The notes beneath the pieces were generated by a model. That model was not told where the DNA came from. It was given only the letters and a program-made list of their open reading frames with translations, and did not search any database. From Allobacillus saliphilus (GTDB lineage: Bacteria > Bacillota > Bacilli > Bacillales > Alkalibacillaceae), in NCBI RefSeq assembly GCF_018138385.1, contig NZ_JAGSIE010000007.1, forward strand, positions 96,830-160,829: a stretch of 64,000 nucleotides of DNA, written 5' to 3'. The stretch's first letter is position 1. Every line of letters starts with the position of its first letter. Made by a program: the position numbers and the translations under genes. Shown here piece by piece: positions 36,716-44,152 of the stretch.

Positions 36716-37492
36716 AAATTCCAACCATATTTTAATCGCTGAAGCAAAAATCAATACAGATAAAATCCACTGTAAGATTTTTGTATCCATTTTCTTACCC
36801 ATCATCGCACCGATTGGAGCTGCGATTAAGCTAGCAACAATCATGACTGCAGAAGGAACGAAAAGAATTTGACCGGTCATTAATTTACCTGCTGTCGAAC
36901 CGATCGATGATATAAATGTAATCGCTAAAGATGATGCGATTGTCATTCGTGTAGGAATTTTCAGGACGATTAACATAATCGGCACTAAAATAAATGCTCC
37001 GGCTGCACCAACTATTCCGGCTCCAATACCAACTGCCAATGCTAGACTAGATGCTAACATTTTATTGAATATAACCTCATCGAACGATTGATCATCCAAT
37101 CCTTTTTTCGGCAAAAACATCATAACGACTGCGATGGTCGCAAGGATGGCATAGACAAAGTTAACGGATCCTTCTGATAGAAAACGAGAACCAAAACCAC
37201 CGATAAAGCTACCGATTAAAATGCTGACACCCATGTAAATAATAAGTTGTTTATTTAAATATCCGCCTTTACGATAAGCCCAGACACCTCCAATGGTCGC
37301 AAAGAATACTTGAATGGCGCTTATCCCAGAAACTTCATGTGCTGAAAAAGCAGCAAAACCTAATATTGATGGTATATACAAAAGCATTGGATACTTAATA
37401 ATGGAGCCACCGATTCCGACCATTCCCGAGATGAATGAACCGACAAAGCCAATGATAAAAATCAGTAATAGAAACAAAATGCTATATTCCAA
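36710..37492 (-). CDS. yrkJ: TSUP (TauE/SafE) family sulfur anion exporter
   Basis: This is a 260-residue membrane protein with about eight helices. The TSUP motif appears twice as expected: [24 protein letters not shown] and [20 protein letters not shown]. The family moves sulfite, thiosulfate, sulfoacetate or taurine-derived anions. As the last gene of the persulfide cluster (B. subtilis yrkJ position), it probably exports sulfite or thiosulfate produced by the enzymes encoded upstream. The start is a TTG at 37492, with GGGGGAG six bases upstream; the GTG five codons earlier forms part of the RBS. Confidence 0.88.
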   Translation of the reverse strand: MEYSILFLLLIFIIGFVGSFISGMVGIGGSIIKYPMLLYIPSILGFAAFSAHEVSGISAIQVFFATIGGVWAYRKGGYLNKQLIIYMGVSILIGSFIGGFGSRFLSEGSVNFVYAILATIAVVMMFLPKKGLDDQSFDEVIFNKMLASSLALAVGIGAGIVGAAGAFILVPIMLIVLKIPTRMTIASSLAITFISSIGSTAGKLMTGQILFVPSAVMIVASLIAAPIGAMMGKKMDTKILQWILSVLIFASAIKIWLEFI

Positions 37493-37555
37493 TGAAATCT
37501 CCCCCACTTCATAAGAAGGAAGGATTAAGGACGAGCCTCAATCCTTCCATTCCTT

Positions 37556-38686
37556 TTACTGAATCGCACAACGGTTTGGTCCAATTTCCATTTCACGTTG
37601 TCGATCGTGATCTGGTGAAATTTTACCCATATTCGTTTCGCGAATTTCTTGGTGTGAATTTGGTTGTGGTGGTAAGTTTTCTGTTACCATGCTACGGAAT
37701 TCATTCTCATCTTCAACGTTTAATCCGTGGTTCTTTTCATATAGAGTTCCTAGCTTCTCACCGACAGAACCATCGTTATTCAATTCATCGTTCGTCATGA
37801 AGTGAGCTGGTAAAACGTATAAGTCAGAAGATACTTCTTTATATCTACTGTATAGTGTTTCACGTAAATCTCCTACCCAGTCTTCTGCCTTACCTGCCAA
37901 GTCTGGACGACCGATGGAATTAACAAACAAAATATCGCCTGACAATAGATATTGATCATCTACGATAAATGAAGTCGATCCAATCGTATGCCCTGGTGAG
38001 TAAAGTGCATGGACATCAATATTTGATGAACCAACTTGAATAACATCCTCATCATTTAATGGCTTATATTCAAATTGAACTTCTGTTGCATCTTTTGGTG
38101 GTAACCAGTACGTTGCTCCTGTCTCTTCAGCTAAACGACGACCGCCAGAAATGTGATCGGCGTGTAAGTGCGTGTCTAACGCGTGTGTGATGTTAGCACC
38201 TTTTTCTTTAGCGAAATCAACAAACACATCCGTCATTCGTACCGCATCAATCGTTGCCGCTTCATCTCCAGAAATAATCATATACGATAAGCAACCTTTA
38301 CCTAAACGAACAAATTGATATAGCTCGCCACCATCTGTTAAATCAGCTACTTTTATAGGCTCTAAATGTTCACTCCAAGCTTTCATGCCACCTTCTAATG
38401 AGTAAACATTTTCATAACCTTCTTCAACTAGCATCTCACCAACAAACTCAGAAGAGCCGCCTTTTGCACAAACAACCAAAATATCTTGGTCTGTTGGCAA
38501 TTGGTCTTTGATTGGATCAATACCGTCAATCAAGTCAAAATATGGTGTATTTACATAGCTAAATTGTTCGCCTTCAATTTTCCAATCATTAAAGTCATCT
38601 TCGTTTCTTACATCTAGAATAAACAATTGTTCTTTATTTAAAGCTTTTTTCGCTACTTCTTTTACATTCATTGTTTGAATAGACAT
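37556..38686 (-). CDS. yrkH: Rhodanese/metallo-beta-lactamase fusion, persulfide dioxygenase-like
   Basis: This is a 376-residue enzyme with an N-terminal rhodanese domain (about 1-115; active Cys in [12 protein letters not shown]) and an ETHE1-like metallo-beta-lactamase domain (about 120-340; [50 protein letters not shown]). ETHE1-type proteins oxidise glutathione or low-molecular-weight persulfides to sulfite with a single iron; the two-His-one-Asp site is present. The domain order is the reverse of staphylococcal CstB (lactamase first). The C-terminus (residues 335-376) is a polar tail. It sits in the yrk-like operon, with its own upstream copy of the cluster palindrome. Confidence 0.9.
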   Translation of the reverse strand: MSIQTMNVKEVAKKALNKEQLFILDVRNEDDFNDWKIEGEQFSYVNTPYFDLIDGIDPIKDQLPTDQDILVVCAKGGSSEFVGEMLVEEGYENVYSLEGGMKAWSEHLEPIKVADLTDGGELYQFVRLGKGCLSYMIISGDEAATIDAVRMTDVFVDFAKEKGANITHALDTHLHADHISGGRRLAEETGATYWLPPKDATEVQFEYKPLNDEDVIQVGSSNIDVHALYSPGHTIGSTSFIVDDQYLLSGDILFVNSIGRPDLAGKAEDWVGDLRETLYSRYKEVSSDLYVLPAHFMTNDELNNDGSVGEKLGTLYEKNHGLNVEDENEFRSMVTENLPPQPNSHQEIRETNMGKISPDHDRQREMEIGPNRCAIQ

Positions 38687-38692
38687 CTAAAA

Positions 38693-38708
38693 ATACCCCC
38701 TATGGTAT
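38693..38708. promoter_or_regulatory. CstR-type operator 1 (ATACCCCCTATGGTAT)
   Basis: A 16-bp palindrome seven bases upstream of the rhodanese-lactamase start. It shares the form ATACC...GGTAT with three other sites in the cluster. Confidence 0.65.
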
Positions 38709-38748
38709 TAAAATTTGTAAAATGAAAACCCGCCCTTAGACGAGTCGA

Positions 38749-39321
38749 TTATTCACTACGGTCTATATCTCCATCCCAAGTACTCATCCCCGGCACAACA
38801 TTATAGACGTTCTCGAAACCTTTTTCAGTCAATAACTGTGCAGCTAAATCACTACGATTTCCAGTTCGGCATACGACATAAACTGCTTGATCTTTTTTAA
38901 TCTCGTTTAAACGAGCTTCTAATTCACCAAATGGGATCGATACAGCACTCGGTATGTGACCGAAAGCATATTCAGCTGGCTCACGCACATCAACTAACGT
39001 AACATTTTCTGCTGTCAATTTCTGCTTCAGTTGTTCATTATCCACTTTATTTTCATGTGTCGTCTCTTCATTAGCTTCGTCTGTTGAAGCTTTACGGATA
39101 TAATGTTTAATGACATCATCTTCTTCGACAACCCCTAAATATTGGTGTCCTCCACGCTCAGACCAAGCTTTCAAGTCTGCTTTGGATCCAGGGTCGGTCG
39201 CTTCGACTAATAACACTTTTCCTGGCTCTAACTGATCAATCTCCTTACGCGTTTTTACGACAGGCATCGGACAAGCCATTCCTTTACTATCTAATACATG
39301 ATCCACTTTAATTTCTGTCAT
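38749..39321 (-). CDS. yrkF: TusA-rhodanese fusion sulfurtransferase
   Basis: This is a 190-residue two-domain sulfur carrier. Residues 1-75 are TusA-like with the active Cys in SKGMACPMPVVKTRKEI. A short linker (TDEANEETTHENKV) leads to a rhodanese domain (about 95-190) with the active Cys in VYVVCRTGNRSDLAA. The domains probably pass sulfane sulfur between themselves and the other carriers of the operon. It corresponds to B. subtilis YrkF. The ATG at 39321 is chosen for its GGAGGG RBS, over an in-frame start five codons earlier. Confidence 0.92.
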   Translation of the reverse strand: MTEIKVDHVLDSKGMACPMPVVKTRKEIDQLEPGKVLLVEATDPGSKADLKAWSERGGHQYLGVVEEDDVIKHYIRKASTDEANEETTHENKVDNEQLKQKLTAENVTLVDVREPAEYAFGHIPSAVSIPFGELEARLNEIKKDQAVYVVCRTGNRSDLAAQLLTEKGFENVYNVVPGMSTWDGDIDRSE

Positions 39322-39339
39322 TGCAAATCCCTCCAATAA

Positions 39340-39636
39340 TTATTCGATTGAACCTTCCCAATCCAGCATTCCGCCAGTCATATTGGTAACGTTAAATCCT
39401 TTCGATTCAAGGTACTGAGTCGCTTGACCACTACGTCCGCCAGAGCGGCATACCATAATATACGCTGCATTTTTATCTAATTCATGCTCGCGAAATTCAA
39501 CTAAACCAAGCGGCATGTGTAACGCGCCAGGTATTTTCCCAGTAGCAACCTCATCCGCTTCACGGACATCAATTAGATTCAATTGCTCTCCATTTTCTAA
39601 TTTTTCTTGTACTGTCTTTGCATCAATTGTTTTCAT
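39340..39636 (-). CDS. Single-domain rhodanese sulfurtransferase
   Basis: This is a 98-residue rhodanese with the active Cys in YIMVCRSGGRSGQATQYL and the usual fold marks LNLIDVREADEVATGKIPGALHMPLG. It takes sulfane sulfur from thiosulfate or persulfides and hands it on. The RBS is GGAGG. It lies 18 bases upstream of the TusA-rhodanese gene in the same operon. Confidence 0.92.
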   Translation of the reverse strand: MKTIDAKTVQEKLENGEQLNLIDVREADEVATGKIPGALHMPLGLVEFREHELDKNAAYIMVCRSGGRSGQATQYLESKGFNVTNMTGGMLDWEGSIE

Positions 39637-39654
39637 TCGTTATTCCTCCAAAAA

Positions 39655-40134
39655 TTAAATAAATAAGTTAATGGTGCCGTCTTCACCGTCAGCGATGTAA
39701 GCTGCGACACCACCGTATTCGATGTTATCCATTAATTCTTCTTTTTTCAGTCCTAATAGATCCATCGTCATCGTACATGCAAGCAACTTAATATCCTGTT
39801 CTTTAGCCAAGTCGACTAAATCGGAAACTGGCATTGCGTTATGCTTCTTCATAACTTTTTTGATCATCTTTGGACCCATACCGAGAAATTGCATTTTCGA
39901 TAATGGCATTTTTTCTGCCCCACGAGGCATCATTTTCGCAAACATTTTCTCCATAAAGGACTTCTTCGGTTGCAATTTTTCATCTTTACGCAACGTATTT
40001 AATCCCCAGAACGTATGGAAAATCGTTACATCATGATCATAAGCTGCTGCACCGTTCGCAATAATATAGGCAGCCATCACTTTATCGTAATCACCACTAA
40101 ACAAGATGATATTCGTCTTTTTTCTTTCGGACAT
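39655..40134 (-). CDS. yrkE: DsrE/DsrF-like sulfur carrier (YrkE type)
   Basis: This is a 159-residue protein of the DsrE/DsrF/TusD-like fold. The N-terminus TNIILFSGDYDKVMAAYIIANGAAAYDHDVTIFHTFWGLNTL is typical of the peroxiredoxin-like DsrE group, and a likely active Cys occurs in DIKLLACTMTMDLLG. A basic Met-rich loop (FAKMMPRGAEKMPLSKMQFLGMG) may touch the membrane. It relays sulfur among TusA and rhodanese partners. It matches YrkE of B. subtilis by length and position. The RBS is AGGAGG. Confidence 0.9.
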   Translation of the reverse strand: MSERKKTNIILFSGDYDKVMAAYIIANGAAAYDHDVTIFHTFWGLNTLRKDEKLQPKKSFMEKMFAKMMPRGAEKMPLSKMQFLGMGPKMIKKVMKKHNAMPVSDLVDLAKEQDIKLLACTMTMDLLGLKKEELMDNIEYGGVAAYIADGEDGTINLFI

Positions 40135-40205
40135 TTTACTTCCTCCTAATTGATTATTTGAAAGGAGAACGAATGTTGTTTTTCGCTCTCCTCCACTTTA
40201 TCCCC

Positions 40206-40221
40206 ATACCTGTATAGGTAT
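40206..40221. promoter_or_regulatory. CstR-type operator 2 (ATACCTGTATAGGTAT)
   Basis: A 16-bp palindrome with 6-bp arms between the tusA-like gene and the DsrE-like gene, in the same form as the other cluster operators but with fewer C/G in the middle. A GGAGAGCG...CGTTCTCC hairpin follows in the DsrE leader. Confidence 0.5.
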
Positions 40222-40239
40222 AATACAGTCTAAAAAAAT

Positions 40240-40467
40240 TTATGCTTTTTTAATATAGAAATAGAATACGCCGTCTTCTTCTTTCATATCAACAAGTTCA
40301 TGACCAGAAGACTTCGTCCATGCAGTAATGTCACTCTTAGATCCTGCATCAGTTGCTATAACCTCAAGAATTTGACCACTTTCAATGTCATCAATCGTTT
40401 TCTTTGTTCTTACAACTGGCATTGGGCATGCAAGTCCTTTAGCGTCTAATGTCTTCTCAATATTCAT
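40240..40467 (-). CDS. yrkI: TusA-like sulfur carrier
   Basis: This is a 75-residue TusA-family protein. The active Cys lies in DAKGLACPMPVVRTKKTI (CPxP motif) and the second half has the family ending DITAWTKSSGHELVDMKEEDG. It accepts sulfane sulfur from rhodaneses and carries it as a Cys persulfide. It is the first structural gene downstream of the repressor. The RBS is AGGAGG. Confidence 0.92.
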   Translation of the reverse strand: MNIEKTLDAKGLACPMPVVRTKKTIDDIESGQILEVIATDAGSKSDITAWTKSSGHELVDMKEEDGVFYFYIKKA

Positions 40468-40503
40468 TATAAATTCCTCCTGTTAATTGTTTTTTATATT
40501 TTA

Positions 40504-40519
40504 ATACCCTACGGGGTAT
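40504..40519. promoter_or_regulatory. CstR-type operator 3 (ATACCCTACGGGGTAT)
   Basis: A 16-bp palindrome about 37 bases upstream of the tusA-like start. It resembles the C/G-tract operators of CsoR/CstR family repressors. Confidence 0.65.
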
Positions 40520-40567
40520 ATTTTAAGATAAAAGAATGATTGTCAACAAGTAAATTTATTTTTTTAC

Positions 40568-40828
40568 TTATCGACTTTTTACCAATAAATTCACAGCTTC
40601 CTTAACTTTATCATCTGTGTTCTCGCCGTTTTCTTCTGCTTCACGCACACATTCAATTAAATTTTCGCTGACGATTACACCAATTGCTCGGTCAATCGCC
40701 GTTCGACTTGCGGAAAGCTGCGTAATGACATCTTGACAATCCGAGCCTTCTTCCATCATTCGAAGTGCGCCTCTAAGTTGGCCTTCCAATCGTTTAATAC
40801 GATTCTTTATTTTATCATCGTATTCCAT
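40568..40828 (-). CDS. cstR: CsoR-family persulfide-sensing repressor (CstR-like)
   Basis: This is an 86-residue all-helical DNA-binding protein of the CsoR/RcnR family (KIKNRIKRLEGQLRGALRMMEEGSDCQDVITQLSASRTAID). Two Cys remain at the sensing positions (GSDC and NLIEC), but the copper-binding His four residues before the second Cys is Asn. That is the pattern of CstR, which senses persulfides by forming a Cys-Cys polysulfide bridge. It lies at the head of the sulfur cluster and is flanked by two ATACC...GGTAT palindromes, so it probably represses itself and the operon. Confidence 0.88.
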   Translation of the reverse strand: MEYDDKIKNRIKRLEGQLRGALRMMEEGSDCQDVITQLSASRTAIDRAIGVIVSENLIECVREAEENGENTDDKVKEAVNLLVKSR

Positions 40829-40899
40829 TGCGTCTTCCCCCCTCTACTAATTAATCCCAAGTTTATCATGTGTTATTTCAACCGATATATTTATATCAT

Positions 40900-40915
40900 A
40901 TACCCCTAATGGTAT
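40900..40915. promoter_or_regulatory. CstR-type operator 4 (ATACCCCTAATGGTAT)
   Basis: A 16-bp palindrome between the divergent cstR-like and sigM genes, about 70 bases upstream of the repressor start. It fits the repressor's autoregulation. Confidence 0.65.
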
Positions 40916-40960
40916 AATGTCAAACAAAAAATTGTAACCATGATAAAATGTCAGTAAACG

Positions 40961-40987
40961 TGCAACTTTTTGTACCGCTCATCCGTT
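40961..40987 (+). promoter_or_regulatory. Putative SigM-type autoregulatory promoter
   Basis: TGCAAC (-35) and CGTT (-10), 17 bases apart, lie about 25 bases before the sigM start. The AAC at -35 and CGT at -10 are the hallmarks of ECF promoters; B. subtilis sigM is autoregulated from such a site (TGAAAC/CGTC). Confidence 0.5.
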
Positions 40988-41011
40988 GTTTGAGTGAAAG
41001 GGGGATCATAA

Positions 41012-41515
41012 ATGGAAATTGACGATATATACAAAAACTACATGTACGATCTATATCGTTATTTATTCTCCCTTTCAAAAAATCACCATACTGCTGAAGA
41101 TTTAGTACAAGAAACATTTTACCGGACTTACTTAAGCTTACCTGAACAAAATATTACGAACATCAAAGCTTGGTTGTTTAAAGTTGCCTATCATACATTT
41201 ATCGATGATACGCGCAAAAATAAGAAACAAATTCCTAATGAAGAGATCGAACGATTAAAAGACAAAGAGTCCAGTGCTTGGACACCCGAGGAGCAAGTAC
41301 TTCAAAATGAAGAGTACCAACAACTTATCGAAATGGTCCATCAACTGCGGCCGAAACACCAACACGCTGTCATCCTTTGTGATCTACACGAACTTACATA
41401 TGAAGAAGGTGCACAAATTATGGAACTAAACATCAATTCATTTAAAAGTAATTTGTATCGTGGTAGGCAAGCATTGATGAGTAAATTAAACGAACGGAGG
41501 AATCAAGATGAGTGA
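41012..41515 (+). CDS. sigM: ECF sigma factor SigM
   Basis: This is a 167-residue extracytoplasmic-function sigma factor. Region 2 is at residues 5-70 (YRYLFSLSKNHHTAEDLVQETFYRTYLSL, IKAWLFKVAYHTFIDDTRKNKK). Region 4 is at about 110-160 (QLRPKHQHAVILCDLHELTYEEGAQIMELNINSFKSNLYRGRQALM). Length, sequence and the following two genes match sigM-yhdL-yhdK of B. subtilis, the regulator of responses to cell-wall, salt and acid stress. It overlaps the anti-sigma gene by eight bases. The RBS is AAAGGGGG. Confidence 0.9.
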   Translation: MEIDDIYKNYMYDLYRYLFSLSKNHHTAEDLVQETFYRTYLSLPEQNITNIKAWLFKVAYHTFIDDTRKNKKQIPNEEIERLKDKESSAWTPEEQVLQNEEYQQLIEMVHQLRPKHQHAVILCDLHELTYEEGAQIMELNINSFKSNLYRGRQALMSKLNERRNQDE

Positions 41516-42524
41516 TGATCAAAATTATTGGAAGATGATTGACCGATCAAAAAAGCAATTTGATGAAAACACAAATATTGATTCCAATAAAATACTAAAA
41601 AAAAGTCGCCATAAAGCTTTGACAACAAACATTTTAATTAGTTTGGCAGTTCTTTTGATGATTGTACCCACTTTAACACTGCTTACCTATTTTTATTATG
41701 GAAGCGGTGGCCATGACGGCCGGGCAAACACGCAAATCAAAGTCGCTAGTGACGTTATCGAAGTGACCGAGCCGAATATGTTTGTAAAACGAATGGAATT
41801 AGAAGAAACGATCGATTTCTTTTCAATGGATTTGAACTTTGATGTTTATAAACGGATTGGAAAAGAAGAATATCGAGTGGGAGAATATGACATCGATTAT
41901 ATGTTGGATCAACCCGCTTTCCCGAATCGAACGTTCTTTTTGGATCGACCGCATCCAGAAATACCGCCTAGAGATGAGCCTAGCTATTTTATCCATCCAG
42001 CACTCCATGTACCTTATGAATTCAAAAAAGAGTGGGAAATTGTTCAAAACGTCCCTGATGGAACGGTTGTAGAAGCCTATATATCTTTCAGCAATCCAAT
42101 GAAACCAGATGACATTCGTGACATTAACCCCGGTCGCGATCCAGATATCGATTTTTTATGGTTAGCTGTTGATACAGGTGTCGAAAGGAAAGTCGTTGAT
42201 GATCAAGGGCTACCAGTTACACCAATCGGATACCCTATTTATAAAGATCCACCAACGTGGACGCCTTTTGATAACAGGCAGGATAATAGCGAAGTTTTTA
42301 AAGAGATTTTAAACCATTTAGAGATCCACGAAGAACAAGCGACGAAAATTGCCCGTGCAAAAACATTAGCTCTTGAGGAACGCATTGATTACATTCAAGA
42401 AAATGGTGTAAATATTTATGGAGCTGTTGTTACAGGACCAGCATCTGAAATTCGAAAGCTTCAGGACAACGAGTATGTTAGAAGCCTTAAAGTTGGCGAG
42501 GTGAAATTATGGAATTGGCGATGA
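41508..42524 (+). CDS. yhdL: Anti-sigma factor YhdL-like
   Basis: This is a 338-residue single-pass membrane protein. The cytoplasmic N-terminus (about 1-40, sigma-binding) is followed by one helix (NILISLAVLLMIVPTLTLLTYFYY) and a large extracytoplasmic domain. Its C-terminal part (EERIDYIQENGVNIYGAVVTGPASEIRKLQDNEYVRSLKVG) fits the sigma-regulator C-terminal domain of YhdL. It holds SigM at the membrane until stress. The gene overlaps sigM by eight bases and yhdK by 16 bases, so the three are tightly coupled. The extracellular loop is rich in Pro and Asp. Confidence 0.85.
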   Translation: MSDDQNYWKMIDRSKKQFDENTNIDSNKILKKSRHKALTTNILISLAVLLMIVPTLTLLTYFYYGSGGHDGRANTQIKVASDVIEVTEPNMFVKRMELEETIDFFSMDLNFDVYKRIGKEEYRVGEYDIDYMLDQPAFPNRTFFLDRPHPEIPPRDEPSYFIHPALHVPYEFKKEWEIVQNVPDGTVVEAYISFSNPMKPDDIRDINPGRDPDIDFLWLAVDTGVERKVVDDQGLPVTPIGYPIYKDPPTWTPFDNRQDNSEVFKEILNHLEIHEEQATKIARAKTLALEERIDYIQENGVNIYGAVVTGPASEIRKLQDNEYVRSLKVGEVKLWNWR

Positions 42525-42802
42525 AAATTAAATCGAAAGTAGCTGGTATACCTGGGTTGGTTTCCATTATTAGTGCGCTTCTCGGTTTAGCCTATTTCAA
42601 TGTTGAGTATTTAACGAAAATGAACACGTCAATCTCACCATACGTCTTTTTTATAATGGCATCAGTATTCTCAGGAATCGTCGGCCTATTTAGTAAAAAA
42701 AGTCGTTTGTATGCAATATGGGGTTTAGGAATCGGAATTTTTCTTGTGGTTCATCTGATCTTGATGATTTTCTTTTCAATCAATATTAATTACAAACCGT
42801 AA
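42509..42802 (+). CDS. yhdK: YhdK-like small membrane protein, SigM co-regulator
   Basis: This is a 97-residue protein with three hydrophobic helices (GIPGLVSIISALLGLAYF, YVFFIMASVFSGIVGLF, YAIWGLGIGIFLVVHLILMIFF). Size and position match B. subtilis YhdK, which works with YhdL to restrain SigM. The RBS GAGGTG lies inside the end of yhdL. Array C begins 42 bases after the stop; no separate terminator was seen before it. Confidence 0.8.
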   Translation: MELAMKIKSKVAGIPGLVSIISALLGLAYFNVEYLTKMNTSISPYVFFIMASVFSGIVGLFSKKSRLYAIWGLGIGIFLVVHLILMIFFSININYKP

Positions 42803-42843
42803 AACTCCAATCTTGACGGAGGGAATTTTTCTAAAACGTTTTC

Positions 42844-43095
42844 GTCGGGTGGTTGCACGCGCTTGTCGGGTGGTTGCACGCGCTTGTCGGGCGGTTGCAC
42901 GCGTTTGTCGAGCGGCTGCATGCGTTTGTCGGGCGGTTGCACGCGCTTGTCGGGCGGTTGCACGCGTTTGTCGGGCGGTTGCACGCGTTTGTCGAGCGGC
43001 TGCAAGCGTTTGTCGAGCGGCTGCATGCGTTTGTCGGGCGGTTGCATCCGTTCGTCGAGCGGCTCTAAACGTTTTTCGAGCGGTTGGCAGCCGAC
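42844..43095. repeat. Tandem array C: 12 units of 21 bp, core GTCGGGCGGTTGCACGCG
   Basis: Unit starts at 42844, 42865, 42886 and so on to 43075 keep an exact 21-bp phase through all 12 copies. Conservation is high (about 16 of 21 bases) and the GC content is far above the surroundings. The array lies between the convergent sigM operon and the zinc-binding membrane protein gene. Open frames run through it on both strands, but none has a plausible start or protein-like composition. Confidence 0.93.
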
Positions 43096-43179
43096 AATGT
43101 CATAACTCGATGATTTTATAATTTTTATCTGGGATTAAGATGTCGTCGCTTGTATGATCCAAGGGGTGACTGGTGAGAA

Positions 43180-43440
43180 AACAGGCATTTAAATGAAAAG
43201 TATATCCAAAACGATTGGGATACGAAAAATATCCTAGAAATCGATGTAACCTCATCTCGTCAAGCTTAATCGCGAGATGGGGTTTTGTTTACCGAAACGA
43301 AAATCATGAATAGTGAATGGCTTAATTGCAATTCGACGAGCAGCAAAACATAGATATTTATCCGCATTAAATCAAATGATTTGTTATACCCTCATGCAAA
43401 GAAAACATTTTTTCCTTATGTATGCACTTATGAAGGATAA
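43180..43440. other. Intergenic region with a short coding relic and a hairpin
   Basis: One plus frame ends NEKYIQNDWDTKNILEIDVTSSRQA before a stop at about 43,270 and could be the tail of a lost gene. The hairpin AACCTCATCTCG...CGAGATGGGGTT (about 43250-43283) followed by TTTGTTT is a plausible terminator overlapping that tail. The next 150 bases hold nothing I can assign. Confidence 0.35.
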
Positions 43441-43441
43441 A

Positions 43442-43774
43442 TTAAGTATTATTTTTCAAATGTCGTTCATAACGAAAATAAGAAACCAAACGTAATCCTA
43501 TTGGCAACAAGGCGAATAACGCTACCCACTTAATCGATTCATCAGCGAATAACACCCATAGTAATGCAGCAACTACGAAGATAATAAAAGTTGCGTTCCC
43601 AGAAAACCCGTTCAGAGGTTTATTATCCAACACAATTGTTTTCGCACCTTTTAAATCTTTTGTATAACAATCGTCATGAAATGCAACCACCTCAAACACA
43701 ATGGTCGACGTCACTAATTCATCTTGAACATGAATTTCCCCATGACATCTATTACAAATAATTGACTTAGACAA
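43442..43774 (-). CDS. Small zinc-ribbon-like membrane protein
   Basis: This is a 110-residue protein. The N-terminal half has a CxxC pair (IICNRCHGEIHVQDE) and a later HDDC, suggesting a small zinc site. The C-terminal half has two helices (NATFIIFVVAALLWVLFA and WVALFALLPIGLRLVSYF) and a basic end. The family is not recognised. The start is a TTG at 43774, with GGGAAGTG upstream. The gene is single; arrays C and D lie on its two sides. Confidence 0.7.
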   Translation of the reverse strand: MSKSIICNRCHGEIHVQDELVTSTIVFEVVAFHDDCYTKDLKGAKTIVLDNKPLNGFSGNATFIIFVVAALLWVLFADESIKWVALFALLPIGLRLVSYFRYERHLKNNT

Positions 43775-43899
43775 TCAAACACTTCCCTATCTTATCCTTA
43801 ATAACTTGATTTTAACATAGTTATTTGTTTTTTCTAAATTGGATAATAATTATATAAACCTATGTGTGAAGCCACAGAGCATTCGTGTATAAAAGCCCT

Positions 43900-44067
43900 G
43901 AAAATTTGTGATTTAACACTGAAGGTAACGATATTAACACTGAAGATTTGCATTTTAACACTGAAGGTAACGTAATTAACCCTGAAGCTTTATATTTTAA
44001 CACTGAAGAAACTGAAATTAACCCTGAAGTTTTGTATTTTAACACTGAAGATAGTGTGGCCGATAGC
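43900..44067. repeat. Tandem array D: 8 units of 21 bp, core TTAACACTGAAG
   Basis: GAA of the core falls at 43900, 43921, 43942, 43963, 43984, 44005, 44026 and 44047, an exact 21-bp phase. About 12 bases (TTAACMCTGAAG) are conserved and nine vary. A weak higher-order alternation of two unit types (GGTAACG and TTTGTAT) is visible. The array lies downstream of the MATE gene and upstream of the zinc-ribbon gene. Confidence 0.9.
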
Positions 44068-44108
44068 GTAGCACAAGATCAACAACAAATTTTAAAAATG
44101 ATAAACGC

Positions 44109-44145
44109 AAAAACATCTCACCTTTTTATCAGTGAGATGTTTTTT
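44109..44145 (-). terminator. Terminator of the second MATE gene
   Basis: The stem AAACATCTCAC...GTGAGATGTTT is followed on the minus strand by TTTTTG, eight bases past the MATE stop codon. Confidence 0.85.
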
Positions 44146-44152
44146 ATCCAAA

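Noticed and set aside
42790..43121. Several overlapping frames of 70-100 codons on both strands
   Set aside because: All are by-products of the GC-rich 21-bp array C; none has a start context or protein-like composition.
43313..43495. 60-codon plus frame after the hairpin
   Set aside because: It has no RBS and runs into the antisense of the zinc-ribbon gene end; it is not protein-like enough to call.
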